A stretch of DNA of 64,000 nt, from the NCBI GenBank assembly GCA_018389105.1, contig JACATO010000689.1, positions 124,001 through 188,000 on the forward strand, written 5' to 3'. The position numbers and the translations under genes were made by a program. Below, in pieces: positions 26,179 through 37,790 of the stretch (within the stretch, counting starts at the first letter, position 1; each line of letters begins with the position of its first letter). The notes beneath the pieces are model-generated. The model was not told where the DNA came from and did not search any database. It was given only the letters and a program-made list of their open reading frames with translations. The stretch comes from Nautilus pompilius (taxonomy: Eukaryota; Mollusca; Cephalopoda; Nautilida; Nautilidae).

Positions 26179-26869
26179 ATGCCGCAGACTACTGATGCTG
26201 CTTCCCTGTATAGTGTTCATCGCAGTGTCGTTTCGAGGACACAAACAAGGTATTGTCAAAGTGGCTGGCTCGTCGGAAGATTCAGTTTGGGTCGCCCAAA
26301 AGTTGCAGCTACCGAAAATTGGTACGTCGTCTCCAATTCCAGAGCATACGAGTGCCGTGATCTTTTCATCAACGAATCTAGATCCTGTCTGGAAATCAAC
26401 GATGGACGACCTAGATTTAGGGGGGAGCAGCAGCTGGGGAACGATTTTTGGCTGTGCCATTGCCCGACCGAATCGATTTAATGAAGGATAACCCGATGGT
26501 ATAGAGTGGCATTCAAGTCGTTCGAAGAACCGATCTTCTTATTATCGTGTAAGGTCGCCATCACTGGTGCTAAGATGCAGCGATGAATTATTTACTCCCG
26601 TAATCGTCCTTCTGGCTTAACGACAAAGTCTCAACTTCAGCATCATCAATGATAATGCCCGTCCTCAACATGCACGTGACGTGTTGTCAGTGCCGCAACT
26701 GAGGTAGGTCAACAACAGCACCAGCATAATGTCGCCTGCGTCACTTCCGAACTCAGATCCGACTAAATGTGTTTTAAAATCCTAGAAAGGCATATTTGTG
26801 GAAGCCAGGTCCGTTGCGTAACATTCCAGAATGGCAGCTGGATCATCTGATTGAGTCAATAAGCTTGTA
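26179..26869 (+). pseudogene. Tc1-like transposase relic with internal deletion
   Basis: The clearest Tc1-like relic here. From 26179 the plus frame reads SLYSVHRSVVSRTQTRY then GRFSLGRPKV, a helix-turn-helix followed by the GRP(R/K) motif typical of Tc1 transposases. At about 26340 it jumps to ECRDLFINESRSCLEINDGR, which matches the (F)(T)DESRF block around the first catalytic Asp; here that Asp is replaced by Asn. About 80-90 residues of the usual intervening region are missing. After frameshifts, about 26530-26600 gives LFTPVIVLLA, and about 26645-26690 NDNARPQHARDVL (second catalytic Asp region). About 26730-26765 holds the remains of SPDLNP, and about 26810-26868 RNIPEWQLDHLIESISLYP, the C-terminal end. 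It is plainly dead. It is closer to invertebrate elements with DGRRRVWR-type motifs than the relic at 11830 is. Confidence 0.88.
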
Positions 26870-29868
26870 TCCTAAAAAAATTTAATTTAGCTTTTCCTGT
26901 TATAATTGGAGAGCTTAAGTTAATATCCAGATTATTTTTAAAAAGAATATGGGCATCTGTCAAATATCATGCAGGCATAACAAGCTTGGAAAACGCGTGT
27001 TGATTTCATTTTGTGAGGAGTATGTTAAACCGAGTCGTACTATAGCTAATCCATAATTACAACTGATTTAGCTGGTAACGGAAGTGTGTTGCCGTCTACG
27101 TGCCCCAAATTCCTGAAATATTTTCTAAACCTCTACTTGATCACTTCACAAGCTTGTCCTTATTTAATTAAGATTTTTTTCTTTCCGTGTGGTAAGTTTA
27201 CAATCACTGCATTGTGACAAAAACCTTGCAACAGACGTGTAATTAAAAAGTAGGATTTGGCCTGATTGTCTCTGGCGGCAAAGACTTGCAAAAAATCCAA
27301 CAAATTACCAAGACATCAAGCCGTTAAATTAGTATCTAACCTTTTGTTTAATTTTTAAAGAAATCATCAGTATTTTGCTTTTAACTTTCTAAAACGTTCG
27401 AGAACATCTTGCATCGTTCCATTAGATTAATTTCCATGTTTACATTTGGAAACTGGCTTTACAATAAACAATGGTTTAACGTAGCCCTGCCGCATACACG
27501 ACTGGGACTCCTGAGATTCTAAAGAATCTATGATGAACTCTTTTTTAGAATATTTCAGTATATTTCTTCTTTGATTTTTCCTATTCCTTAACACGTGCAG
27601 AACGTTCAAGATGTGGCCTCTATGCCGTGCGCCAAAATGATTAATGGGTTCCATATATTTTGTGATTTCCATACTAAGAACACGCAAACAAGCGGGGATC
27701 AGTCTGTCTGTGCGTGGCACACGTGTTACAAATGACTACCTCATTTTCGGAAAAGTTGTTCTTACAACCAATTCATCTTTTCTCATGCATCAGGAAAGTG
27801 ACTCGAATGACACTTCTCGGTTTAAAAACTGCAAAGAAATCCGATTGACAGGTGAGTTTTTAATTCGAATGACTTACAGCCTTTTATATATTATTTAAAA
27901 ACCACAGTACGACCCAGCGGGTCTGGCTAATCTCTGCGGTAGAGGGTTAGGGTGGAGGGAAAAATGTTTACCTTTGACTCTGAGTTAAAATAATAGGGCG
28001 CTGACCCAATGACCTCGTCTTTCCGGCATCTGACTGTCATTCCGAACGTCCGTGAACGACTTCCAGTGCAATTTAAAGAATCTGATGCAAGAAGAGGAAA
28101 GTGGCATCCAGGCCACATTATAAGAATGATAAACTTATCAATATTCCACAATAATTTTCCTCGACCCTGACCATGTCAGTAGCCCCTGGATGTTAGCTGG
28201 TTTATCAGGCGTCCCCCTTTTTGATTTTCCTTCTTGAACACCTTTAAAGCCAACCGGTTACATAGATACGGTCCCGGTTGTGCGACGCATTCGCACTTTC
28301 CCAGAAGTCTTGGTACCGGAAGTCAATATTCCAACCAGAAAAAAAAAAGCGAATCCTTTAAACGTGACCTGTTTCTGATGTGAGGTGCTTATTTAATATG
28401 GAACTATCTTCAGTTGTCAGCCATAAATTCTGTGAGAAGGAAAAATCGCTACGAATACTGAAACAGATGCATTGAAAAGACAGAGAAAGATAAAAGAATT
28501 CGATGAACAATTACAATAATCGTTCAGCTTCCCCCTCTCTTTTTCTCTGCTGGTATAAATTCTTTTTTTTTTTTTCTTTTATGAACAAAATGATAAAATT
28601 ATTTTATATTCTTCGATCTTTGTTCTTTTCTGCAACTTCGCAACTTATTTTCTTGATAACTTTGTTAATTCGCCTTTCAAGCTACACACCAGAGCGATGC
28701 CTACCTCGAGAGTGGAAGGCATAGCAAATGAATTACTTTACGCTAATAATTCATTAAGGAAGAATATCGGTACTTTAAATATATATATATTCGTTCGTGA
28801 TTTACTCTTTTTTTAGGGATAGCGAGAGATCGATTTATTTCAGCGATGTTTATCCTTGGCACACGGATTAACTGCATACACGGTCCTTTTATGTGAAATC
28901 TTTCGTTGTGATGTAAACATCCAGTTCTTACATTTTTTTGATGAATAGTACATTAATTTCTTTTATTTAGATATAAGCTATCGGTTGCCATTAAGACGCG
29001 TTGTCTTCATTGTCTGCAGAATTCTTAGAGCAAACTACGTTTGTTTCCTTTTTTAAAAAAAAAAAATATGTTTTCCTCCCCTGGGCAATTTGCTCTCCGT
29101 TATTCCAGAAAAGATGCGCTTCTGTGAGTTATTTTGAAATCACACTGGCGGACAATTTTTTCTAACTGAATTTCAATAAGCTCGCGATAGTAGGCCGGCC
29201 TCCAGCAGTCTTTACTTGACCCAACAGTTTCAATGAACATAAATGGTTCTGTTCTCAAAAATAGCTGCAAAAATTAAATAGGTCTAGAAATAAATGGAGT
29301 TTTATCTCACGTAAATACCGCTTTAAAAAACGTGACAAACCCCGAAATTGATCATAAATTTCTTTTTAATTTCGAAAATTCTATACCTGTTCAACCCTTT
29401 TCAATCGTGATTCTTTTGTAAAAGAATGGAGGCCTGTTAAATTTTTGGCGGATAACTCTGGGCGAAGAACATCGTTAGCTCATTTGTACGGTGATAATTT
29501 GGACTCCACAGGGGAAAACGATATAGGATATTAAAAGTAGTTATTTAAAGATTTATTGGAACATATTTTAATCAAATCAGCACTTTGTTATCACATTCTT
29601 TAAAAGTTTACCAAAGCATAAATGAGTAAAAAGTGATATCTGGGTAATTCTGTTTTAAACTTAATCTGTACTATTATCGCGAGTTCATTTCCCTGCATCT
29701 GACAGATTCGTCCTCACTTTTAACGAGAGAAGTTAAATCCATTACCGAAAACACTCCCCCAGCGAACTTCACTGTTTGAACTTCCTCACTCTGTCTCTTA
29801 CTTCTTCTGACAAAGGAAAGAAATTCTTCAGGCAAGTTAAATACCGTCCGGAGCCAGCTAAGTCGAGC
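26870..29868. other. AT-rich non-coding stretch
   Basis: No gene recognised. Frames of 60-97 codons at 27427-27898 oppose each other and show no domain. A short TA repeat lies near 28780-28792. Confidence 0.45.
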
Positions 29869-30162
29869 CTATACGACATGCGTGGCGGTATTGTCCGCTC
29901 TTAACCTTTCGACTGAAACGATCGTTGCACGCGATTGATGTTGCATTGTCTTGCTGAAAGATGGCATCCTTTCTCTGGTGCTTGCTGGCCTTTTCCTCCA
30001 GAATGCATCATGCGACTCCCAGTATGGTTTTATTGTGGCGATAAGAACATATTGACTTTCTGTCAGGAGGAAATTCACCATGGAAAGTCCACTCTGCGCT
30101 GCCCGAAGACATTTACCACCAACTTGTCCGAAACGTTGCAGAAGATAAGAACTGGAGCCCAA
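29869..30162 (-). pseudogene. Possible minus-strand DDE transposase fragment
   Basis: On the minus strand one frame gives DAIFQQDNATSIA (about 29928-29966), which looks like the FQQDNA..H.A block carrying the second catalytic Asp of Tc1/mariner-type transposases; the usual His is missing. A 97-codon frame covers the same DNA in another phase. Neighbouring blocks (GGSVMVWG, SPDLNPIE) are not readable, so the call rests on one motif. It may be coincidence. It sits beside the (CT)n tract at 30212. Confidence 0.3.
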
Positions 30163-30210
30163 AAATCGAAACTACAAGATCCTGACAAAGAAGGAAAGTT
30201 CTGAAATCTC

Positions 30211-30211
<1 letters not shown>

Positions 30212-30289
<78 letters not shown>

Positions 30290-30305
30290 CTCTCTTCTCT
30301 CTCTC
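30212..30305. repeat. (CT)n microsatellite
   Basis: About 94 bases of almost pure CT, with small interruptions near 30284 and 30295. The minus-strand Arg-Glu repeat frames of 76 and 91 codons are by-products. Confidence 0.98.
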
Positions 30306-32371
30306 GTTCAAATAAAGGCAAAACAAACACAGTGGCTCCATAGCAGCCAAGGCTACACTTAATACTGCTAAAAAATAACCTGAAAAACATGTTACAGTAC
30401 AAATCCAGTTAATCTATGCTATCTACTTACAAACTTCTCATTCTTTTCATGCAGTCAGTCGTGTCGTGTTGCTGCTCTCAATGTCTACTTCCCGATCAGA
30501 GTTTCTCTTAAATGACGATCTGTAAACAGCATTCGAGTTTATATAGCCTTACCATTGCCATGTTTGGAAATGTTTTTTTAAATATTCTTGATCCCTTATT
30601 GCAAAACGATGCTGGATGGAATTCCCTTCCGGCGGCAGCCCTTTGTGTACTGGTTGTTCGGGGAAAACGGGTAACGATCCAATAATGTAATTTAGATATT
30701 TCAACAACACAGAGTAAAATCGCTTTACCGCACAGGAAATATCGCCTGTGTTTTAACCTACTTATACAAATTTTGAAAAGCTGTGAACATTTGTATCTTA
30801 TGGATGCTTTTAAATGCGTTTTATTATCTGACAGTAATAAGGACATTCATATGAGATGTAATACGGTTCTCTTAAAATCTACTTGGTAAGACGTCACGAG
30901 CGGTGTTTAAATCCAAAAAAAAATGAAAAAGAATAAATCTCTTGTGCACAGAAAAAAAGGAAAAAAACAGATAGAGATCTGGAATCATAAATAATGAACT
31001 GAATTATCGACTTCAGACGTTTTTTTTTTTGTTGCATAAATATGATAGCAGAAACATTTTCATTTAAACAATACATTTGAGTTCTTGAAGTTTATTTTGC
31101 ATATACCCCAATATTTTGTAAACGATTCCGTCACCGCTCTACTACAGAAAACTACACGCTCACCTGACCGGGGGAACCGAGTAAAGAGGCGCGAGTCGGT
31201 ATCAGCTGACTTAGCGCAATAGTCGGAAAGTTCTTGTTAGGAAAAGCCGAATGGTTTTGATGAATTCATTGCTAGTGACGCTGGGAAATTGCATTTTAAA
31301 TGTCATACCAAGTTCTTTGAACGTCGTGCCTCTGTCGTCTTTGGCGCTGCCAGCGAAACATCAGCGGTTATTTTCGAAGTAATGGTTTTTTAAAAAAAAA
31401 ACAAAACGCACCGTCTGATGTGCTCAGTTCCAGCGGATGGCACGTGATGAGATGGGGTGAAGGCAGGGTCCGAGCTGCAGAAATAAATGCACTGTTATCG
31501 TTTCGCTGGTGCGATGCAAAATCCATCCAGTACGCCTAATCGACTCGTCTTCCTGTTTCCGTGCGAGTTGCACATGTTTAAACGTAATCAACCGCGCGGG
31601 CTGCGAAAAGGAATCAATTGCCATGCCAACGGGAGGAAACTGCTGCTGCGGTGAGCCGTCGTTTTTCAGTCTATTTTCTCTTTCAAGCCCACAGCAGATT
31701 ATTTTCAATTACCGACGCTTCCTTTTGACGTGAAAAATCTACCGAGAATTTACAATAATAGTAAAAAATAAACAGTAGGGACCTCCAGTGTTTGGTCCTG
31801 CCAGAGTTACAATAAAGAGGAATGAAGGAGGGGAGATTTTGATGAAATTAGCAAACAGGTACACACCGCTTCTTAGGTGTCTCCAGCGATTAAGCCAAAG
31901 GTTTAATAGAATAATCCCTTTAATCACCTGACTGCGCAGATGCCCTTCAGATTTTCCTGAAGTATAAACGATTACCAGTTCTCATGCCGAGTCATTTTCG
32001 TTGACATTTGCCTAGTAAAACAAACGACTGACCATTTACTAAACCAGAGAACGTGCAGACATTTCACGTTTTGTGAGAATCTCAGATTGGACAGGTTTTC
32101 TAAACTGTGAGGTGTTCAATGAATGGTTCTTTCGCGAAAGATTTTGAATAATCGAGTTTACCGTTTGTTGCGCTCACTCCAGCGATCGTAGGATAAAACA
32201 AACGGGTTTATACGCACCTGAAAAAAAAAAAAAATATCAAAAAAAAATTTACCTGACAAAAAATGTGTTGAATGGGCGGCCAGTGGTATGAAGAAATTTG
32301 GGCGGTGAGGGAAGGATTCTTCGATAGAATACATTCTATTGTTTTCACTCTGATGGAAACATAAATATTGC
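30306..32371. other. Non-coding stretch
   Basis: No gene seen. Contains a run of Ts at 31020-31030, a 14-bp perfect palindrome at 32129-32142 centred on TCGCGA, and mildly GC-raised text at 31120-31700. Confidence 0.45.
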
Positions 32372-32922
32372 AGGAAGAAAAAATAATAGAAAGGAAAAAA
32401 AAAAAAAAAAAAGGTTAGAAGAAGGAAAAGGGGAAAAGGGAGGGGAAAAAAGGAGGAGAAAAAGAAGAAAGGGAAAGGGGATTTGGGGGGGGGGGGGGAA
32501 GGGAAAAAGGAAGAAAAGGAAAGGGGGGGACAAAAAGAAAAAGAGAGAGGGAAAGAAGGAAAAAAAGGGATGGAGGGGAACGGGGGGAAAAAAGGGAAAG
32601 TGAGGAGAAAAAAAGGAAAATGGGAAGAAAAAAAAAAGAGGAAAGAAAAAACTGAAGTGGGGGAAAAAAAAGGGAGGGGAAGGGGGAAAAAAGGTAAAAA
32701 GCGGAAAAAAAGGGGACAGGAAAAAAAAGGGTGAGGGAAAAAAAAGGGAAAGGGGGGGAAAAGGAAAGGAAGGAGGGAAAAAAAAGGAAGAAAGAGGAGA
32801 GAAAAAAGGGGGAAAAGAAAGGGGGGAAGAAAAGAGGAAGGGAAGAGGGCAAAAATGGGGAATGGGGAAAAAAAAAAAAAAAAAAAAAAAATGGGAAAAA
32901 GGGTGAGGGCGAAGGAGGGGGG
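32372..32922. repeat. 550-bp near-homopurine tract (A and G runs)
   Basis: The plus strand is almost only A and G for about 550 bases; by eye fewer than about 5% of bases are pyrimidines. It has many runs of 3-12 G (a G12 run near 32485) and an A24 run at 32868-32891. It has no fixed repeat unit, unlike a simple microsatellite. Mirror-symmetric purine tracts can form triplex DNA, and the G runs can form quadruplexes. The minus-strand frames of 145 and 197 codons (Phe/Pro/Ser-rich) and the plus-strand Lys/Gly frames are composition by-products, not genes. Such tracts are also prone to sequencing error. Confidence 0.95.
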
Positions 32923-33433
32923 TAACTCGCGCGTACAAAAGTCAGGTAGTAAGCGTAAAAACTTTATTTCTGTTTAGTGCTAAGAAAAACCAACAAATTA
33001 ATATATCTTAATCAAAACAAGAGTAGATACGTGCACTTTGTGCCTGTCCAACTAAAGACTAACTATTACAACTTGGTCTTTAAAAGCTGACGTATTAAAT
33101 ACCATCTTTCACTGTAATTAAATGCTGTTAAATATGAAACTAGCAACTGTCGTGGCAATACGACATAAAGATAGTTTTTTTATGCCAGTCATCAAAGGTG
33201 AGTATGGGTGATTTTGTAAAGTGGTAGTTTATATATTTATAAATATGTTGAAAGCCATCAGATGTTGGTTAAGAAAATGGTCCAGAGAAAGAAAGATACG
33301 TTGACAAATAGAATTTTGAACTCAATTTATCTGTTATTATTAACTTACTTTATCTAAGCATTTTTATTTTCATCTTTCTAATATTTCTAATATCCATCAG
33401 TAGCGAAGAGTTTTAATAAATACAGATTTTCTG
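32923..33433. other. AT-rich non-coding stretch
   Basis: Nothing recognised between the purine tract and the SINE copy. Confidence 0.5.
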
Positions 33434-33715
33434 CGGCGTCCGGTGATTACTCAACTGTAAGCTAAAATCTCGGGCCCGGATTTCGATTTCCGCAGACAGG
33501 GGGCACCGACTCGAGTTGGCGTAACTCGCCATATTTCACCAGCTGGTCGGCCGAGCGACTTTCCTCCTACATCTATAAAATGTATAGTTCTGGTAATGAA
33601 GTGTCGGGTCTCACATGGCGCAAATTTGGCAGCGCTATGTAGCGGACGATCTTGGCACCACGCCACCCTTAAAGGGTTTGTTTTCTGTCTAGACATCGGT
33701 GTAATAAAGGAAAAA
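33434..33715 (+). repeat. SINE copy with shared core (copy 1)
   Basis: The head, starting GGCGTCCGGTGATTACTCAAC, looks tRNA-derived, with a degenerate box B GGATTTCGATTTCC at about 33477-33490. The body at 33538-33588 (CACCAGCTGGTCGG, then TTTCCTCCTACATCTATAAA) aligns with the core found in the copies at 37555, 55375 and 62510. The unit ends in an A-rich tail near 33709-33718, which sets the orientation. The 81-codon minus frame over it is a by-product. SINEs do not code for protein; they are transcribed by RNA polymerase III and copied by a LINE's reverse transcriptase. Confidence 0.65.
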
Positions 33716-36700
33716 AAAAGGGGGAGAAGAGAGCACTGTAATAATTAACAAGAAATTAATTTCTGGATTCGAATGGTGTGATCGGCGGCAGTCAGTGTCA
33801 TTATGAAAAATGTGATCGAGCCTCACGAGCCGACGTCTTTCAGAAACCGTCCGACGAATCCTGAAGACGTTCCCCTTCCTGGTGGAAACGTGTCTTTGTC
33901 GCGTTTAATGCGAGGCTTTAAAAAGCTTTTAAAAAGCTTTAAAAAATGACAGAACTGAAGCATTAAAATTCTAATCAATGCTAAAGCCAAGAATGATTTC
34001 AAAACAGGAGATGAGTCTAAATTAGTTACGACAGAAGAAAGGAATGGTGGCAGGTAAGGACTATTTATACGCGGTGAGTTCAGTAAGGTTAGATGTATAT
34101 GATTTTTACACCTAGTTTAGCATCTAGGATATTTTCCGAGTGAGATTAAGGATTTACACGGATTACAGGTAGTATGGTATTGTATTTTTAAAAAAATATT
34201 ATATCGAAGAAAGAAATATAAAAACCTTCTGTTTCCTTATCCATTTCTTGCCGTTCTAATCAAGTAAAATGCCTCATAGCACAGAGTTTGTGTCTAAGAT
34301 TCGTTTTGCGCCAGAATTTCGCTTTATACAACTCCGCAAATGATTACGGAGGAATTCCTTTCATATTTTTAGTAGGCATAACTAGCTAATCTAATTAGCA
34401 GTATTTTTTTTATTTTTATTTTTGTTTTTCAAATTATTGATGTATGAATATTTCTCTTTCTAAAAGTCCTAACAAACAAAAGACAGAAGTTATTATTTAA
34501 AATCCTTATAAAATAAATCACACTGAAATTCTGAACAAAATTGTATTTCCAATATTTACAATTTTCATTACACAAAAACGATTTTATTTACAGAATGTCA
34601 GTAAATGTGATTTAATCTTCAATTTCATCAGTAAATCTTTTACAAAAATGCCCTTTAAATTCATCCTTTTATTGGCAATAGATCCAATCATACATAGGTC
34701 AAAGTTGCTACTTTAAGCCTGTCAAAGTAAAATATTTAAAGAAGGTACAAAAAAAAACAAAATAAAATCAAATTATCTTAAATATTCTAAAGTTTGTAGA
34801 ACTCTGCTACAGGACATCTTTGGACCATTAAAGGGTCATTTGCGATAGGAAAAGTAGCAATATATCAGGTTGTTTAAATTATCCCTTAATACACGTGCTC
34901 GCTCTTATTGATTCTTATCCTTTTAGTTTTTATCTCTGAAGTTTGTGAAAAAATAATTTCGAATCTTTCTCCCATTTTCTTTTTTGTCTTTTGCTTTGCT
35001 AGCAGTAATTATCAATTTATCTGCCACGGCCATCTGCGACTGTCAATGCAAGAGAAAGAAAACATCGGTTCGAGGACGATGGCTTGTCGTGCCAGCTATG
35101 CTACTGCTCAATCGGCTTTAATCTACTCAAACGTCTCGCTCATTGAAGCAATTTCCCGCTATTAGCGGTTTTGATAACCTGTTTTCTCGATATTAGTCTC
35201 CCGTGGAGACCTGTGATAGGAAAAAGCATCTCCCCCCGTTCGTAGCTCCGCAGTTCTGGCGGAGCAATCTGGCAAGCGATCAATGAAACGCAAAATAACG
35301 TTGATTTCGTTCTTTAGGCCCCGCCATTAAAGCGACGGGCGAAAATTTACCGCGGGATACTTACCATTGTTCACCGGTTAGATTAGAGACTTATGGCACA
35401 CATCGGTTCTTTTGTGAGGCCGTCCAGAATGGTTATAAACTGCTTTACGACTGCTCTGGCAGCTTGCCGGTATATATTCCTCGGAGGGACAAAATCAATA
35501 AGTTTCTCTTTCGTTTTTTTGATACAGGTGTCGTTGCTGAGTCCAGCCACACAGAAAATTTCGGCCTTTTTAAAAAAAATTCTATTTTATTATAATTTTT
35601 TTTTTTTTTAAATGACAGTCGAGCGTTTTTCGGGGGATTAAAGCACAAGAAGCTTCCCTTTCAAGTCACCGCCTTTAATACCCCCCCTTCTGCGGCTTAC
35701 GTTAAAACACCAAAGACCATCTAACACGAGCTAATTGATTTCGGTCTAAATCCAAAACTTTCCTCGATCCGCCGGTCGGCGAACCCAGCCGTTTTGGACG
35801 CACTGAGAAGCATGGAACATTGGTAGTCATCCCAAGATTATTATCAGGACTTCCGAGGCGTTGGGGCTTTATGCCGGTCGCTTTAAAAGGAGGCTTTCCT
35901 ATACCTTTGCTAGCCAGTTGTTCAGTTTCCAGGAATTGATCGGTTAACTGAAATCGATAACCGGCAACTCAAAAAAAAAAAAAAAATTAGACCGTTGATC
36001 GTTTCGAAATAAATCCATTGCCAGAAAAGGTAAATCCTTTCTAGATTAAGGCAGTCTTGCGTTATTAATTTCTTGATATATTCCTGCATTGCCAAAAAAA
36101 AAGCTTTATTCGTTACTCTTTATGCTTAAATTAATTTTCCAAAATTTGTATCCCTCGAGCGCGCGATGAAACGCATAGTCACTGCTGTTCGTTAGGATCA
36201 GTGGGGGCAAAAGCTGCATATTGTGCGAACCATTCGTTTGTCACGCTTCAGTGGTAGCCTCAACCGCCCAACGGCGCCTTGAATCAGTACGAAAGAAGCG
36301 GCCTGGTGGTAATTTATGTATTTCTACCCGGAGGATATAGAAACAGAGAGGGAGAACAAATGATGTATAGTTGCGAGTGGTGGCTCGGCTAGAGCTCCAT
36401 CGGTGCTCTCGCTTCGCCATCGCCGCTGTTCGGATGAATGAAACCATCGTGGATTTTTTTTTTTTTTGCTTTTGACCTAATTATTCGTCGGCGGGAGGGT
36501 TAAAATTAACCCCGCAGAACCCTCGCGCACGATATGCATTTCTATTGGTATTGTAAAGATGAAGCGTTATTTAAAAGAAAAAAAAATCTGTCCCGCCAGA
36601 GACCAAGACAACGCGGTCGTGACGATGAGAACCTGACCGTGAAGACCATCGTCTCGTAGTCTCTCTCTTCCTTTTCTTAAAGTCATCATGTTAAATGTAA

Positions 36701-37554
36701 ATTCCATAGCTTCCGTTTTCTTTGCAGACAAAAGAGATAATTTACATTTTCATTTTATGGCGCTGTGTTATAAAATTATTTGCATTTGCAGACTTGAAAT
36801 CCTATTAATAATTTAAGCGAATTTATTAAACATTTTTCAAGCGGATACGGATGAAAGTGGGCTTCCATTGGCGATGTCTGAACACGCCGAGCGCCGCGCA
36901 CGTGTTTGGTGACCCTCCGACTTACGACTCGCCAACCGCTTTTAGCCGGAGCTGCTTGCGCCGCATTCACATTCGAATCGAACAAAAGGCCTCGAGAATT
37001 ATTCCACGCCATCCCTGGGCCTATTTAATGGTTCAGCGAACCAGTCCCGGCAGCGGCTTCAGTTTAATTTCGCAATCGAAATGTATCGCGCATCAGATTT
37101 AAATTTTTTATGGGTGATTATACATAAATCTTTCTACAAATTAAGCGGGTGTCCGCATCACCTTCTCGCCTAACATCAGCTTTTATCCCGCCACTCCCTC
37201 CCCCCCCCGGGGGCCGCTGTCATCATATCTCTTTGTTTCTCTAACTTCTGTTCGCGCAGAAACATCCATTGGTTTTGGAACTTTCGCCGCAGTATGAATG
37301 ATTATTTCTAAAAGTGTTTTTCGTTAATTGGAAATTTATCGCAGTTTTATATTTTTTTTTAAAAAAAAAGTTATTATTATTATTAGCGCCTGATCGTAAA
37401 TTTTGATTTTGCTGGCATCTTCGACGTCCAGAATCTTCATCACTGGTATAAATATAAACGAAGCAAATACAGACGCTTCATTACACACATTAATACCAAT
37501 ATTATTGTAAGTATTAAATAATTATTTTCTAACCAAGAAAACTTGAGCGATCGT
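33716..37554. other. Mixed stretch with GC-raised, CpG-containing islands
   Basis: No gene recognised. Islands at about 35210-35410, 35740-35960 and 36840-37090 have raised GC and many CG dinucleotides, between AT-rich spacers with A or T runs (35975-35987, 36456-36469). They carry no readable protein and resemble conserved regulatory DNA more than repeats. Two AAGCTT sites 11 bp apart lie inside a TTTAAAAAGCTTTTAAAAAG stretch at 33917-33936. Confidence 0.35.
36785..37100. promoter_or_regulatory. Candidate conserved regulatory block
   Basis: A compact GC-raised segment with no coding sense. It begins close to an ATTTGCAT octamer-like site (36778-36785) and contains TTAATAATTTA, a GCGCACGTG E-box-like site near 36897-36905 and TTTAATTTCGC near 37063. 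Such a mix of homeodomain-like and E-box sites is common in developmental enhancers. This is inference from motif content only; cross-species conservation cannot be seen here. Confidence 0.2.
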
Positions 37555-37790
37555 TGGCCCAGTGGGGAACTACGGGATCACTATGACTAATGGCTCCAAT
37601 TTAAATACCAATACAATCTGTCTCTCTTGCCTGGTTTATTTTCGCTCTTCTCTACCAGATAGATGCGTGGGTTTCCTTCCGAATCTGAATGCAAGGAGTT
37701 CCGGTAGGGTATCGCTTCCGGGTACATACGGTGGAAGTTTTACTTGCTCACCAAGATCGATACCCCAGATTTCCTCCTCCTCCTAGTTCA
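37555..37790 (+). repeat. SINE copy with shared core (copy 2)
   Basis: A decayed tRNA-like head, beginning GTTGGCCCAGTGGGGAAC, is followed at 37637-37690 by GTTTATTTTCGCTCTTC then TACCAG and GCGTGGGTTTCC. This core aligns closely with 62597-62650 (GTTTATTCTCGCTCTTC) and 55464-55515. Box B is badly eroded. The tail is unclear. The 74-codon frame is a by-product. Confidence 0.6.

Noticed and set aside
30075-30402. Minus-strand Arg-Glu repeat proteins
   Set aside because: By-product of the (CT)n microsatellite.
32345-32938. 197- and 145-codon minus-strand frames rich in Phe, Pro and Ser, and Lys/Gly plus-strand frames
   Set aside because: They are translations of the purine tract; no stops arise because of composition, not selection.
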